Source: Lachnospiraceae bacterium (lineage in GTDB: Bacteria > Bacillota > Clostridia > Lachnospirales > Lachnospiraceae). From it: a stretch of DNA of 64,000 bases. This document shows positions 9,517 to 16,705 of the stretch, in pieces. The DNA lies in NCBI GenBank assembly GCA_019421365.1, contig JAHZFJ010000021.1, positions 10,441-74,440 on the forward strand, written 5' to 3'. The first letter of the stretch is position 1, and each line of letters begins with the position of its first letter. Made by a program: the position numbers and the translations under genes. The notes under the pieces were generated by a model. It was given only the letters and a program-made list of their open reading frames with translations. It ran no database searches and had not been told where the DNA came from.

Positions 9517-9605
9517 AAAAAAACGAATGACCTACTGTATAGGGTGAACAGGTAGCAGATTGGTTGGTAAGGACAGGTACATAGAAAGGAAGAGAGGGTG
9601 TTAGA

Positions 9606-10928
9606 ATGAGCAAATATACAAAACAAGATATTATTGAATTAGTGGAAGAAGAAGATGTAGAGTTTATACGTCTTCAATTTACAGACATCTATGGAACATT
9701 AAAGAACATGGCAGTCACCACAAGCCAGTTAGAGAAGATATTAAATAATCAATGCAAGTTTGATGGAGCTGCAATCGAAGGATTTACGAGCAATGATAAA
9801 TCAGATTTATATCTGCATCCAGTACTTGATACATTCGAGATTTTCCCTTGGAGACCACAACAGGGAAAAGTAGCTAGATTCTTATGTGATGTATATCACA
9901 AAGATGGTACTCCATTCGAAGGAGATAGCCGTTACATTCTTAAAGAAACAATTGATCAAGCAGCAGAGATGGGATATTCTTTTGAGATTGGTTCAGAATG
10001 CGAATTTTACCTATTCGGAGCAGATGATAACGGAATTCCTTCTACAGAGTTTGAGGAGAAGGGTGGTTTCTTTGATATTGGACCGATCGATTCAGGGGAG
10101 AATGTACGTAGAGAGATCGTTTTAACATTAGAAGATATGGGATTTGAGGTTGAAGCATCGTATCATGAAGCCGGTGCATCACAACATCAAATCGATTTCC
10201 AATATGATGAGGCACTTAAGGCTGCAGATAATATCATGACATTTCGTATGGTTGTAAGAATTATAGCCAAACGTCATGGTTTACATGCTACATTTATGCC
10301 AAAACCATTGAATGATTCTATGGGTTCAGGAATGAATATTTTATTGTCAATTCTAAAAGATGGCAGGAATATATTTAGTGGTACTGAAGACAATAATGAA
10401 TTATGTGATGAAGCAAAATGGTTTATTGCAGGTGTTTTAAAGCACAACGCTGCCATAACAGCTATTGTAAATCCGATTATTAACTCCTACAAGCGTTTGG
10501 TACCAAGTTATAACGTACCAGCTTATAACGGTTGGTCTGTTCATAATAGAAATGCAAGCATACGTGTACCTAATGACATCGATGCAGAGAGTAAGATTGA
10601 ACTTCGTTCACCGGATTCGTCAGCAAATCCATATTTAGCACTAGCTCTATATCTTGCTGCGGGATTAGAAGGTATTCGTAATCAAGAACAACTACCAGAA
10701 GCACTTCCTAATGATACGATTAAACAAGAAGAGTATAATCATGAGATTAAACGTCTTCCTAAGACGTTAATTGATAGTATTGAGGCTTTAGAGCAAGATG
10801 AATTCATTAAGAGTATTCTAGGCGACCAGTTTGCTAAGAATTTCATTAGCGCAAAGAAAAAGGAATGGAGCGATTATTGTTCCCAAGTAACAGCATGGGA
10901 AGTAGAGCAGTATTTATACCGCATCTAA
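9606..10928 (+). CDS. Glutamine synthetase homologue (type I) with altered active site
   Basis: A 440-residue GlnA-family protein, normal length for GSI-alpha. Conserved parts include FDGAAIEGF (Asp53, equivalent to D50 of Salmonella GlnA), GSECEFYLF (Glu131/Glu133) and YKRLVP, NRNASIRVP, IELRSPDSSANPYLALAL. By eye, several catalytic positions differ: the n1 metal ligand E220 is Gln195 (ASQHQIDF), the n2 ligand H269 is Asn244 (GSGMNILLS), the glutamate-binding N264 is Met239, and the ammonium-site flap E327 is Asn303 (PSYNVP). Each codon was checked in the DNA. It may therefore be weakly active, work on another substrate, or serve as a sensor. An attenuator precedes it and an ANTAR regulator follows, so a glutamine- or nitrogen-responsive role is likely. 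I withhold the symbol glnA because activity is doubtful. Confidence 0.85.
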   Translation: MSKYTKQDIIELVEEEDVEFIRLQFTDIYGTLKNMAVTTSQLEKILNNQCKFDGAAIEGFTSNDKSDLYLHPVLDTFEIFPWRPQQGKVARFLCDVYHKDGTPFEGDSRYILKETIDQAAEMGYSFEIGSECEFYLFGADDNGIPSTEFEEKGGFFDIGPIDSGENVRREIVLTLEDMGFEVEASYHEAGASQHQIDFQYDEALKAADNIMTFRMVVRIIAKRHGLHATFMPKPLNDSMGSGMNILLSILKDGRNIFSGTEDNNELCDEAKWFIAGVLKHNAAITAIVNPIINSYKRLVPSYNVPAYNGWSVHNRNASIRVPNDIDAESKIELRSPDSSANPYLALALYLAAGLEGIRNQEQLPEALPNDTIKQEEYNHEIKRLPKTLIDSIEALEQDEFIKSILGDQFAKNFISAKKKEWSDYCSQVTAWEVEQYLYRI

Positions 10929-10929
10929 C

Positions 10930-10972
10930 CATGCAACCGGGTTCTATAGTGGCTATATAAACCGGTTGTATG
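10930..10972 (+). other. Long stem-loop between the glutamine synthetase homologue and the ANTAR gene
   Basis: A 43-base inverted repeat with 20-position arms, two mismatches, one G-U pair and a three-base loop (TGG). It starts just after the synthetase stop and ends just before the GAGGTGGAGG ribosome site of the next gene. There is no T run, so it is not a classical terminator. It may set mRNA stability, translation of the ANTAR gene, or protein binding. Confidence 0.7.
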
Positions 10973-10993
10973 AGGTGGAGGTGAGACAAACAG

Positions 10994-11536
10994 ATGCTTA
11001 ATGTAATAATTGCATTTCCTAAAATAGATGATGCGAAGGTAATAAAGAATGTTTTAGTACGTAATGGATATGAGGTTGATGCAATATGTACCACGGGTGC
11101 ACAAGTTATCGCTACCGCCAACAATTTAGATGGCGGTATTGTAATTAGTGCGTATCGCTTTACAGATATGTTTTATAGCGATTTACATAATTATCTTCCT
11201 AAAGGTTTTGAGATGTTGTTAGTTGCTTCACCTACTAAGTTTGAAGACTGTATCAATAATGATATTGTTTGTCTTGGAAAACCCATTAAGACACAGGATT
11301 TATTAAATACTCTTGCGATGATGACGTATAATTATACAAGACGACGAAGAAAACTTAGAGAGAAGCCTAAGCAAAGGTCAGAAGAGGAAAAAGAAGTTAT
11401 TGTGAAAGCAAAACGTGTTCTCATGGACAGAAATAATATGACTGAAGAAGAAGCACATCGTTATATTCAAAAGACGAGTATGGACAGTGGTACTAATATA
11501 GTAGAAACAGCACAAATGATACTATGCTTGATGTAA
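10994..11536 (+). CDS. ANTAR-domain antiterminator with degenerate receiver domain
   Basis: A 180-residue protein. Residues about 1-115 have the alternating pattern of a response-regulator receiver, but the strand that should end in the phosphoacceptor Asp reads GGIVISAYRF, so phosphorylation looks unlikely. Residues about 120-180 form the ANTAR RNA-binding three-helix domain (AKRVLMDRNNMTEEEAHRYI, then NIVETAQMI). ANTAR proteins bind paired RNA hairpins and prevent terminator formation. The gene lies 65 bases after the glutamine synthetase homologue and has a strong GGAGGTGA site. Pseudo-receiver ANTAR proteins such as AmiR and NasT are controlled by a bound sensor protein, and the neighbouring synthetase homologue is the natural candidate here (inference). 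Confidence 0.87.
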   Translation: MLNVIIAFPKIDDAKVIKNVLVRNGYEVDAICTTGAQVIATANNLDGGIVISAYRFTDMFYSDLHNYLPKGFEMLLVASPTKFEDCINNDIVCLGKPIKTQDLLNTLAMMTYNYTRRRRKLREKPKQRSEEEKEVIVKAKRVLMDRNNMTEEEAHRYIQKTSMDSGTNIVETAQMILCLM

Positions 11537-11608
11537 TTTATGAGAAAAAATCACATAATTGAAACAATGCGATTTGCGAATTGTAACTATTCAATTTCGG
11601 AAATAACA

Positions 11609-11637
11609 TTGCATAAAGGTACATTATAGAGTAAAAT
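11609..11637 (+). promoter_or_regulatory. Promoter of dapL
   Basis: TTGCAT (11609-11614) and TAAAAT (11632-11637) with a 17-base spacer lie 35 bases ahead of the dapL start. Confidence 0.55.
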
Positions 11638-11671
11638 AACAAAAATGATAAGTATATAAGGAGGCTTCATA

Positions 11672-12886
11672 ATGTACAAGATTAACGAGAATTATCTAAA
11701 ACTACCTGGTAGTTATTTGTTTTCAACAATTGGTAAAAAAGTAAATGAATTTACAGCTGCAAACCCTGAGAAGAAGATTATTCGTCTTGGTATTGGTGAT
11801 GTTACATTACCTTTAGCACCAGCTGTTATCGATAGAATGCACAAAGCAGTTGACGAGATGTCAGATCAAAATACATTCAAAGGTTATGCACCAGACCTTG
11901 GTTATGAATTCTTAAGAGAAGCTATTGCAGTAAATGATTTTAAAACTCGCGGAGTTGATATAGCACTTGATGAAATCTTCATCAGTGATGGAGCTAAGAG
12001 TGATTCTGGTAATATCGGTGATATCTTCGATATCGATAACAAGATTGCTGTATGCGATCCTGTATATCCAGTATACGTAGATACCAACGCGATGTCAGGT
12101 AGAACTGGTGAGTATATACCTGAACTTGGTAAATGGAGTAACGTAATCTACATGCCTTGTACAGCTGAGACTAATTTTGCCCCAGAATTACCAAAAGAAA
12201 GACCAGACATTATCTATCTTTGTTTTCCAAACAATCCAACTGGTTCTACAATTAATAAAGATGAATTACAAAAATGGGTTGATTATGCACTTAAAGTTGG
12301 TGCTGTAATTATCTATGATGCCGCTTATGAAGCTTACATCTCAGAAGAGAATGTTCCTCATACAATATATGAATGTGAAGGCGCTAAAGCTTGTGCAATC
12401 GAACTTAGAAGTTTCTCTAAGAACGCTGGTTTCACAGGTACTAGACTTGGTTTCACAGTTATTCCTAAAGAATTAAAATGTGGTGACGTAACACTTAACA
12501 GCTTATGGGCAAGACGCCATGGTACTAAGTTTAATGGTGCTCCTTACATCATTCAAGCAGCCGGAGCTGCCGTATATACAGAAGAAGGAAAGAAACAAAC
12601 AAGAGAACAAATCGCTTACTATATGAATAATGCGAAAGTAATCCGAGATGGTCTTGCTAGTCAAGGATACACAGTATCGGGTGGCGTGAATGCTCCTTAC
12701 ATCTGGTTAAAGACTCCAGAGAAGATGACTTCATGGGATTTCTTTGATTATTTATTACAAGAAGCAAACGTTGTTGGTACTCCAGGGTCAGGATTCGGAC
12801 CAAGTGGAGAAGGATATTTCCGTCTCACTGCATTCGGTTCTTATGAGAACACAGTGGAAGCAATCGAAAGAATTAAGAGATTATAA
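11672..12886 (+). CDS. dapL: LL-diaminopimelate aminotransferase
   Basis: A 404-residue fold-type I PLP aminotransferase that converts tetrahydrodipicolinate to LL-diaminopimelate in one step, for lysine and peptidoglycan synthesis. Diagnostic are the N-terminus YKINENYLKLPGSYLF, LGIGDVTLPL, CFPNNPTGS and the PLP lysine Lys250 in RSFSKNAGFTGTRLGF. The length matches the family. The ribosome site AAGGAGG is well placed. Monocistronic, with its own promoter and a hairpin downstream. Confidence 0.95.
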   Translation: MYKINENYLKLPGSYLFSTIGKKVNEFTAANPEKKIIRLGIGDVTLPLAPAVIDRMHKAVDEMSDQNTFKGYAPDLGYEFLREAIAVNDFKTRGVDIALDEIFISDGAKSDSGNIGDIFDIDNKIAVCDPVYPVYVDTNAMSGRTGEYIPELGKWSNVIYMPCTAETNFAPELPKERPDIIYLCFPNNPTGSTINKDELQKWVDYALKVGAVIIYDAAYEAYISEENVPHTIYECEGAKACAIELRSFSKNAGFTGTRLGFTVIPKELKCGDVTLNSLWARRHGTKFNGAPYIIQAAGAAVYTEEGKKQTREQIAYYMNNAKVIRDGLASQGYTVSGGVNAPYIWLKTPEKMTSWDFFDYLLQEANVVGTPGSGFGPSGEGYFRLTAFGSYENTVEAIERIKRL

Positions 12887-13004
12887 GATCGCGATAGGAA
12901 TCTATTGCACAATAACTTAAACTTCGCACTTGAAGATTTCGAGGAGTTGCTAACTGCTCTAATTGAAGTCTTTATGTGAGAAGTTTATGTATATAAAAGA
13001 AGAG

Positions 13005-13088
13005 AAAAGACAATCTTTCAAGTGTTTGGTATATGGGGCACGGATATTATCCGTGTTTTCACATGCAGACTATGAAGATTGTCTTTTT
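13005..13088 (+). repeat. Long hairpin E1, probable terminator of dapL
   Basis: The arms AAAAGACAATCTTTCA (13005-13020) and TGAAGATTGTCTTTTT (13073-13088) pair with one bulge. The loop holds a smaller perfect hairpin, CACGGAT/ATCCGTG (13039-13055). The core AGACAATCTT is shared with the hairpin at 36896-36966, suggesting a repeat family. The T run suits termination. The rest of the 325-base gap shows nothing further that I recognise. Confidence 0.65.
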
Positions 13089-13211
13089 ACTAGTGTGAGA
13101 ATACATATGTAGGGATGTAGTTTTCTAGATCAACTATAATGTGATATAATGCTTGTATATTACTAACCACGAATAAATACTTATACCTATGGATTTAAGA
13201 AGGATGAAATA

Positions 13212-13805
13212 ATGAATAATAATACAGAGAATAAGAAAATCATAAATAATGATTTAAGTGATAAAATTACAATGAGACCCGCAACAATCGCAGATGCTGA
13301 AGGGATACTTGCCGTATACGCCCCTTATATTCTTAATACAACAATAACCTATGAATATGAAATACCTACAGTTGAAGAGTTCCAAGAGAGAATTCGTAAG
13401 ATTACAGAATTCTATCCTTATCTTGTATGCGAAGATGAGGGTGAAATTGTTGGCTATGCATATGCATCACAGCATATGGAACGTGCTGCCTTTCGGTGGG
13501 GAGCAGAGATTTCAATCTATATCAAGAATGAGTATCATGGAAATGGTATTGCAGCTAGATTATATGAGCAAATTATCGATATTCTGTATAAACAAGGAGT
13601 TTATAAGGTTTATGCATTAATTGATTCTCCCAATGAAAAGAGTGAGCACTTTCATTTAAAACGCGGCTTTAAGGAAATAGGTTGTCTACCACATACAGCA
13701 TACAAATTAGGAAAATGGTGTGATATGAAATACTACGAGAAAGTATTACGTGAGTGTGAGGGGGGACCAGGTGAGCTGGTGGCTGCCAAGTTAAGTGAAA
13801 AATAA
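13212..13805 (+). CDS. GNAT N-acetyltransferase, phosphinothricin acetyltransferase-like
   Basis: A 197-residue GNAT protein. The start of the fold (TMRPATIADAEGILAVYAPYI) and the TTITYEYEIPTVEEF segment are typical of the Pat/Bar-like branch. The acetyl-CoA loop is EYHGNGIAARLYEQ, and the C-terminal part includes HLKRGFKEIGCLPHTAYKLGKW. It should acetylate an amino group of a small molecule, possibly an amino-acid analogue such as methionine sulfoximine; the substrate is not evident. An AAGGATG site precedes the start. It is independent of the T-box transcript that follows. Confidence 0.9.
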   Translation: MNNNTENKKIINNDLSDKITMRPATIADAEGILAVYAPYILNTTITYEYEIPTVEEFQERIRKITEFYPYLVCEDEGEIVGYAYASQHMERAAFRWGAEISIYIKNEYHGNGIAARLYEQIIDILYKQGVYKVYALIDSPNEKSEHFHLKRGFKEIGCLPHTAYKLGKWCDMKYYEKVLRECEGGPGELVAAKLSEK

Positions 13806-13973
13806 TGATTATGAATTAATCATAGTCAAATTGAACATAATATCAAGATACATTTGTATGCAAAAACAATGTATTAATATGCACAAGTATAGTTTATAAA
13901 CGTAAGATAATCGTTGGATAACAATGTAAAATATACCATGAAACTTTCAGATATAAAGATTTGAAAATTTTAC

Positions 13974-14002
13974 TTGCGTTTATAAATACACTGTGCTAAG
14001 AT
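13974..14002 (+). promoter_or_regulatory. Promoter of the T-box/aspS transcript
   Basis: TTGCGT (13974-13979) and TAAGAT (13997-14002) with a 17-base spacer place the start near 14009, ahead of the T-box leader. Confidence 0.5.
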
Positions 14003-14049
14003 GAAACACAATAAAAGTAACGATACAAAATTTATATAACAATATGGTT

Positions 14050-14407
14050 ACTTATAGAAATTGTAAAAGCGTTGAAAGAGACTTTGTCTTACCGAGAGCA
14101 TTTATAGACAGGAATATAGTGTCACCGACTGAGAGCACTATTTGGATGATAAGTAAGCCATGGAACACTCTGGAGCTGGTGAATTGAACAAGTATATGTC
14201 AGTAGATATCGAAAACAACTTTAAGAATGAAGAACATTTTGGTACGTATGGTTGGTATAGAGAGATCGCAGACATAGAAGAGTAGGTTCGCACGTTGCAC
14301 GCGTTAAGTGTTTAAGCGGAGAAATTACACATTTCTCAATGCGGGTGGTACCGCGGGAAAATAGCTTATCCCGTCCCGGAATATATTCTATTCCTGGGGC
14401 TTTTTTT
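14050..14407 (+). promoter_or_regulatory. T-box riboswitch controlling aspS-gatCAB
   Basis: The T-box core GGGTGGTACCGCGG lies at 14343-14356. It is followed by a terminator stem (14373-14400, GTCCCGGAATA against TATTCCTGGGGC) and a run of seven T. The 5' part can form stem I: AAAG..TTG near 14067 pairs with CAACTTT at 14216-14222, and an ATAGTG/CACTAT apical stem carries the expected distal loop. The likely specifier segment GAATTGAACA (14181-14190) contains GAAC, which reads as GAA (Glu) or AAC (Asn) one base apart. Uncharged tRNA would favour the antiterminator and allow aspS expression. The specifier position was assigned by eye. Confidence 0.9.
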
Positions 14408-14709
14408 ATACCCATTTTTAGAGCTGCTTTATATTTAAAAGTGTGCTTGCATATACGGTAATAGCCTATTGTCAGTAAATTGACATGCGGATTGTAGGAA
14501 AAACCTATGTATTATGAAAGCAAGTTGGGTGCGTCCTGTATCAAGACGTTAAGGCGCTCTTGATAAAATTAAAAATGAGGTAGAGAGTCCAGATGGAAGA
14601 GAATATGCTGGAGTCACTCTGATGTAGATATCTTTTATTCTACATTCAGATTCCAGTCAGAAAGCTTAGATATTACATCAATTTGTCTAATATTTAAGGA
14701 GGGATTTCA
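14408..14709 (+). other. Structured 300-base spacer between T-box terminator and aspS
   Basis: Contains no gene. It holds an inverted repeat ATCAAGA/TCTTGAT near 14537-14567 and further short complementary segments around 14434-14530 (GCTTGC near the start, GCAAG near the end). It also has GAGTC/GACTC-like and TGTAGA/TCTACA arms near 14585-14650. An AAGGAGGG site ends the region. No known riboswitch consensus was recognised. Confidence 0.4.
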
Positions 14710-16080
14710 ATGGAATTTATTTCAGGAATCAAAGAAAAGGAAACAGTAAGCATTTATGACATCATCTTAGGTGATGATTCAGTTGGTAACAGAGAAACAG
14801 GTATTGCAATGGAAGGCAAAACAGTCCGTTTGAACGGAGCTGTTCATACCATTCGAGATATGAGTGAGTTTGCATTCATTGTATTACGTAAGCAAGAAGG
14901 TGTAGTACAGTGTGTATTCACCGAGGGAGGCGTATCATTCGACCTTAAATTTTTGAAAGAAGGTTCGACGGTAGAAGTTCAAGGTGTTGTATCGAAAGAA
15001 GATCGAGCACCTAATGGATTTGAGATTCGTTTGACAGACATCAAAGTTTTGTCGGAACCATCTTATGATACGATGTTACCAATCCCAATTAGCAAATGGA
15101 AGTTAAAAACTTCGCTTGAAACAAAATTGTCGCTGCGACCAATTTCTCTTCGTAACATCAGGGAAAGAGCAATCTTTAAAATTCAAGAAGGTATCGTTCG
15201 TGGTTTTCGTGATTTTATGTTTGAACAAAAGTTCACAGAAGTTCGTACACCTAAAATCGTTGCAGGTAATGCGGAAGGTGGAGCTAATGTATTCAAGCTA
15301 GAGTATTTCGGTAAGAAAGCATTCTTAGCACAGAGCCCACAATTCTACAAACAAACAATGGTTGGTGTTTATGATAGAGTATTCGAAGTGGCTCCGGTAT
15401 TTCGTGCGGAGAAGCATAATACAACAAGACATTTGAATGAATACACAAGTATGGATTTCGAAATGGGATATATCGATGGATTCGAAGATATCATGGAGAT
15501 GGAACAATCAATGCTTGATTATACATTTAAGTTTCTTGAGAAAGAATATAGCAAAGAGTTACAGATACTAGAGGTGAAATTACCAGATGTTTCAAAGATT
15601 CCAACTGTACGATTTGATGAAGCAAAACAATTAGTATCTGAAAAATATGACCGTAAGATAAGAAATCCATACGACTTAGAGCCAGAAGAAGAAATCTTAA
15701 TCGGCAAATACTTCAGCGAAGAGTATGGTAGTGATTTCGTATTCGTAACACATTATCCATCAAAGAAGAGACCATTCTATGCAATGGATGATCCGACTGA
15801 TTCGAAGTTTACATTAAGCTTTGACTTGTTATTCAAAGGTATGGAAATCACCACAGGTGGTCAAAGAATTCATAGTTATGAAGAACAAGTAGCAAAGATG
15901 GTGGAACGAGGAATGGATCCAGAAGACTTTACAAACTATCTAATGATTCACAAATACGGTATGCCACCTCATGGTGGACTTGGTATTGGTTTAGAACGTT
16001 TGACTATGCGTCTTCTTGATGAACAAAATGTTAGAGAAACTACATTGTTCCCAAGAGACGTATCACGTCTAGAGCCTTAG
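14710..16080 (+). CDS. aspS: Aspartyl-tRNA synthetase, archaeal/non-discriminating type
   Basis: A 456-residue class IIb synthetase without the GAD insertion of bacterial AspRS, so of the archaeal-type AspS2. An N-terminal OB anticodon-binding domain spans about residues 15-120. Motif 2 is VFRAEKHNTTRHLNEYTSMD and motif 3 GGLGIGLERLTMRLL. With GatCAB encoded downstream it is probably non-discriminating, charging both tRNA-Asp and tRNA-Asn with aspartate; the amidotransferase then makes Asn-tRNA. It is under T-box control. The start follows AAGGAGGG. Confidence 0.93.
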   Translation: MEFISGIKEKETVSIYDIILGDDSVGNRETGIAMEGKTVRLNGAVHTIRDMSEFAFIVLRKQEGVVQCVFTEGGVSFDLKFLKEGSTVEVQGVVSKEDRAPNGFEIRLTDIKVLSEPSYDTMLPIPISKWKLKTSLETKLSLRPISLRNIRERAIFKIQEGIVRGFRDFMFEQKFTEVRTPKIVAGNAEGGANVFKLEYFGKKAFLAQSPQFYKQTMVGVYDRVFEVAPVFRAEKHNTTRHLNEYTSMDFEMGYIDGFEDIMEMEQSMLDYTFKFLEKEYSKELQILEVKLPDVSKIPTVRFDEAKQLVSEKYDRKIRNPYDLEPEEEILIGKYFSEEYGSDFVFVTHYPSKKRPFYAMDDPTDSKFTLSFDLLFKGMEITTGGQRIHSYEEQVAKMVERGMDPEDFTNYLMIHKYGMPPHGGLGIGLERLTMRLLDEQNVRETTLFPRDVSRLEP

Positions 16081-16108
16081 GGATTAACTACTTTCCGTTG
16101 TGAAGGGG

Positions 16109-16386
16109 GCAAAACTCTTCGACCGGTATAAAGCTTCTTAGTTGTCGTACCATAATACGAAACACGCTGCACACCTTAGTGCTTCTAGGTGTGTACGCGG
16201 ATTCGTTCAATGGATACGGAAACGCCTTCGATTCGCCATCCTGGCGAACTCAGGCTGGCTCGGCTTCCTTGCCTCGCCTTCCTAAGTTTCTCGAGTACAC
16301 ACTAAGAAGTACTAGAGGTGCTTCGCTATCGTTTCTTAGTTATGGTACGGCAGCTAAGAAGCGTAGGTAAATGCCTAGAGTTTTGC
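16109..16386 (+). repeat. Inverted-repeat element A (family with 18585 and 36550), in the aspS-gatC gap
   Basis: Terminal repeats GCAAAACTCT (16109-16118) and AGAGTTTTGC (16377-16386) bound 278 bases. A GC-richer core, CAGGCTGGCTCGGCTTCC at 16251 on, and a segment GTACACACTAAGAAGTACTA near 16295 recur in the two other copies. A short frame inside (QAGSASLPRLP) is shared with copy B on the opposite strand, but it has no ribosome site and looks incidental. The features fit a non-autonomous transposable (MITE-like) element or a structured repeat. Confidence 0.78.
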
Positions 16387-16538
16387 TGGTTGTACAAGAG
16401 GATAGGGAAGTACGTGAAAGATGGTAGTGAGGAGATAACTAAAACTCATTATGGATACATTTTTGAAGAAATTCCATGTAGGAATTTTAATTGATAGGTG
16501 TTTATGGAAATAAGATGAATAGCAATAGGCAAGGTCAC

Positions 16539-16590
16539 AACAAGTTTGTGCTTGCACGACCAAACTTGTTATAAATAAAAAGCGTGCAAG
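16539..16590 (+). ncRNA. Possible H-type pseudoknot upstream of gatC
   Basis: Stem 1 pairs AACAAGTTTG (16539-16548) with CAAACTTGTT (16561-16570). Stem 2 pairs CTTGCACG (16551-16558, inside the stem 1 loop) with CGTGCAAG (16583-16590). Both are perfect. Connecting loops are 2, 2 and 12 bases, the last A-rich (ATAAATAAAAAG), which fits the geometry of a compact pseudoknot. It could be regulatory RNA in the aspS-gatC intergenic transcript; function is unknown. Confidence 0.5.
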
Positions 16591-16601
16591 AATAGCGAGA
16601 A

Positions 16602-16691
16602 TAGGTTGAATGAATTACGAATGGAAGGAGTCATGCAGTGCCCAACATTCAGCCTACTTATTAGGGCAGTATCACAAGCAAGCTTGTGATA
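16602..16691 (+). other. Two further hairpins directly before gatC
   Basis: TAGGTTGAATG (16602-16612) pairs with CATTCAGCCTA (16646-16656) with one G-U pair, hiding a GGAAGGAG. TATCACAAGC (16670-16679) pairs perfectly with GCTTGTGATA (16682-16691), with a two-base centre. The gatC start at 16706 has only a weak GAAG ahead of it, so these structures may affect its translation. Confidence 0.5.
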
Positions 16692-16705
16692 GCATGAAGT
16701 AAATT

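Noticed and set aside
9460..9605. Standard ANTAR two-hairpin RNA target in the GlnA-like leader
   Set aside because: Only one clear hairpin overlaps the terminator, and its loop lacks the expected A and G positions.
13212..13805. Naming the GNAT gene as a specific resistance gene
   Set aside because: The branch resembles phosphinothricin acetyltransferase, but many housekeeping acetyltransferases look alike and the substrate cannot be told.
16179..16370. Small reading frame with QAGSASLPRLP, also seen in reverse at 18566-18787
   Set aside because: It lies wholly within or across repeat elements A and B and has no ribosome site. The shared peptide follows from the shared repeat DNA.
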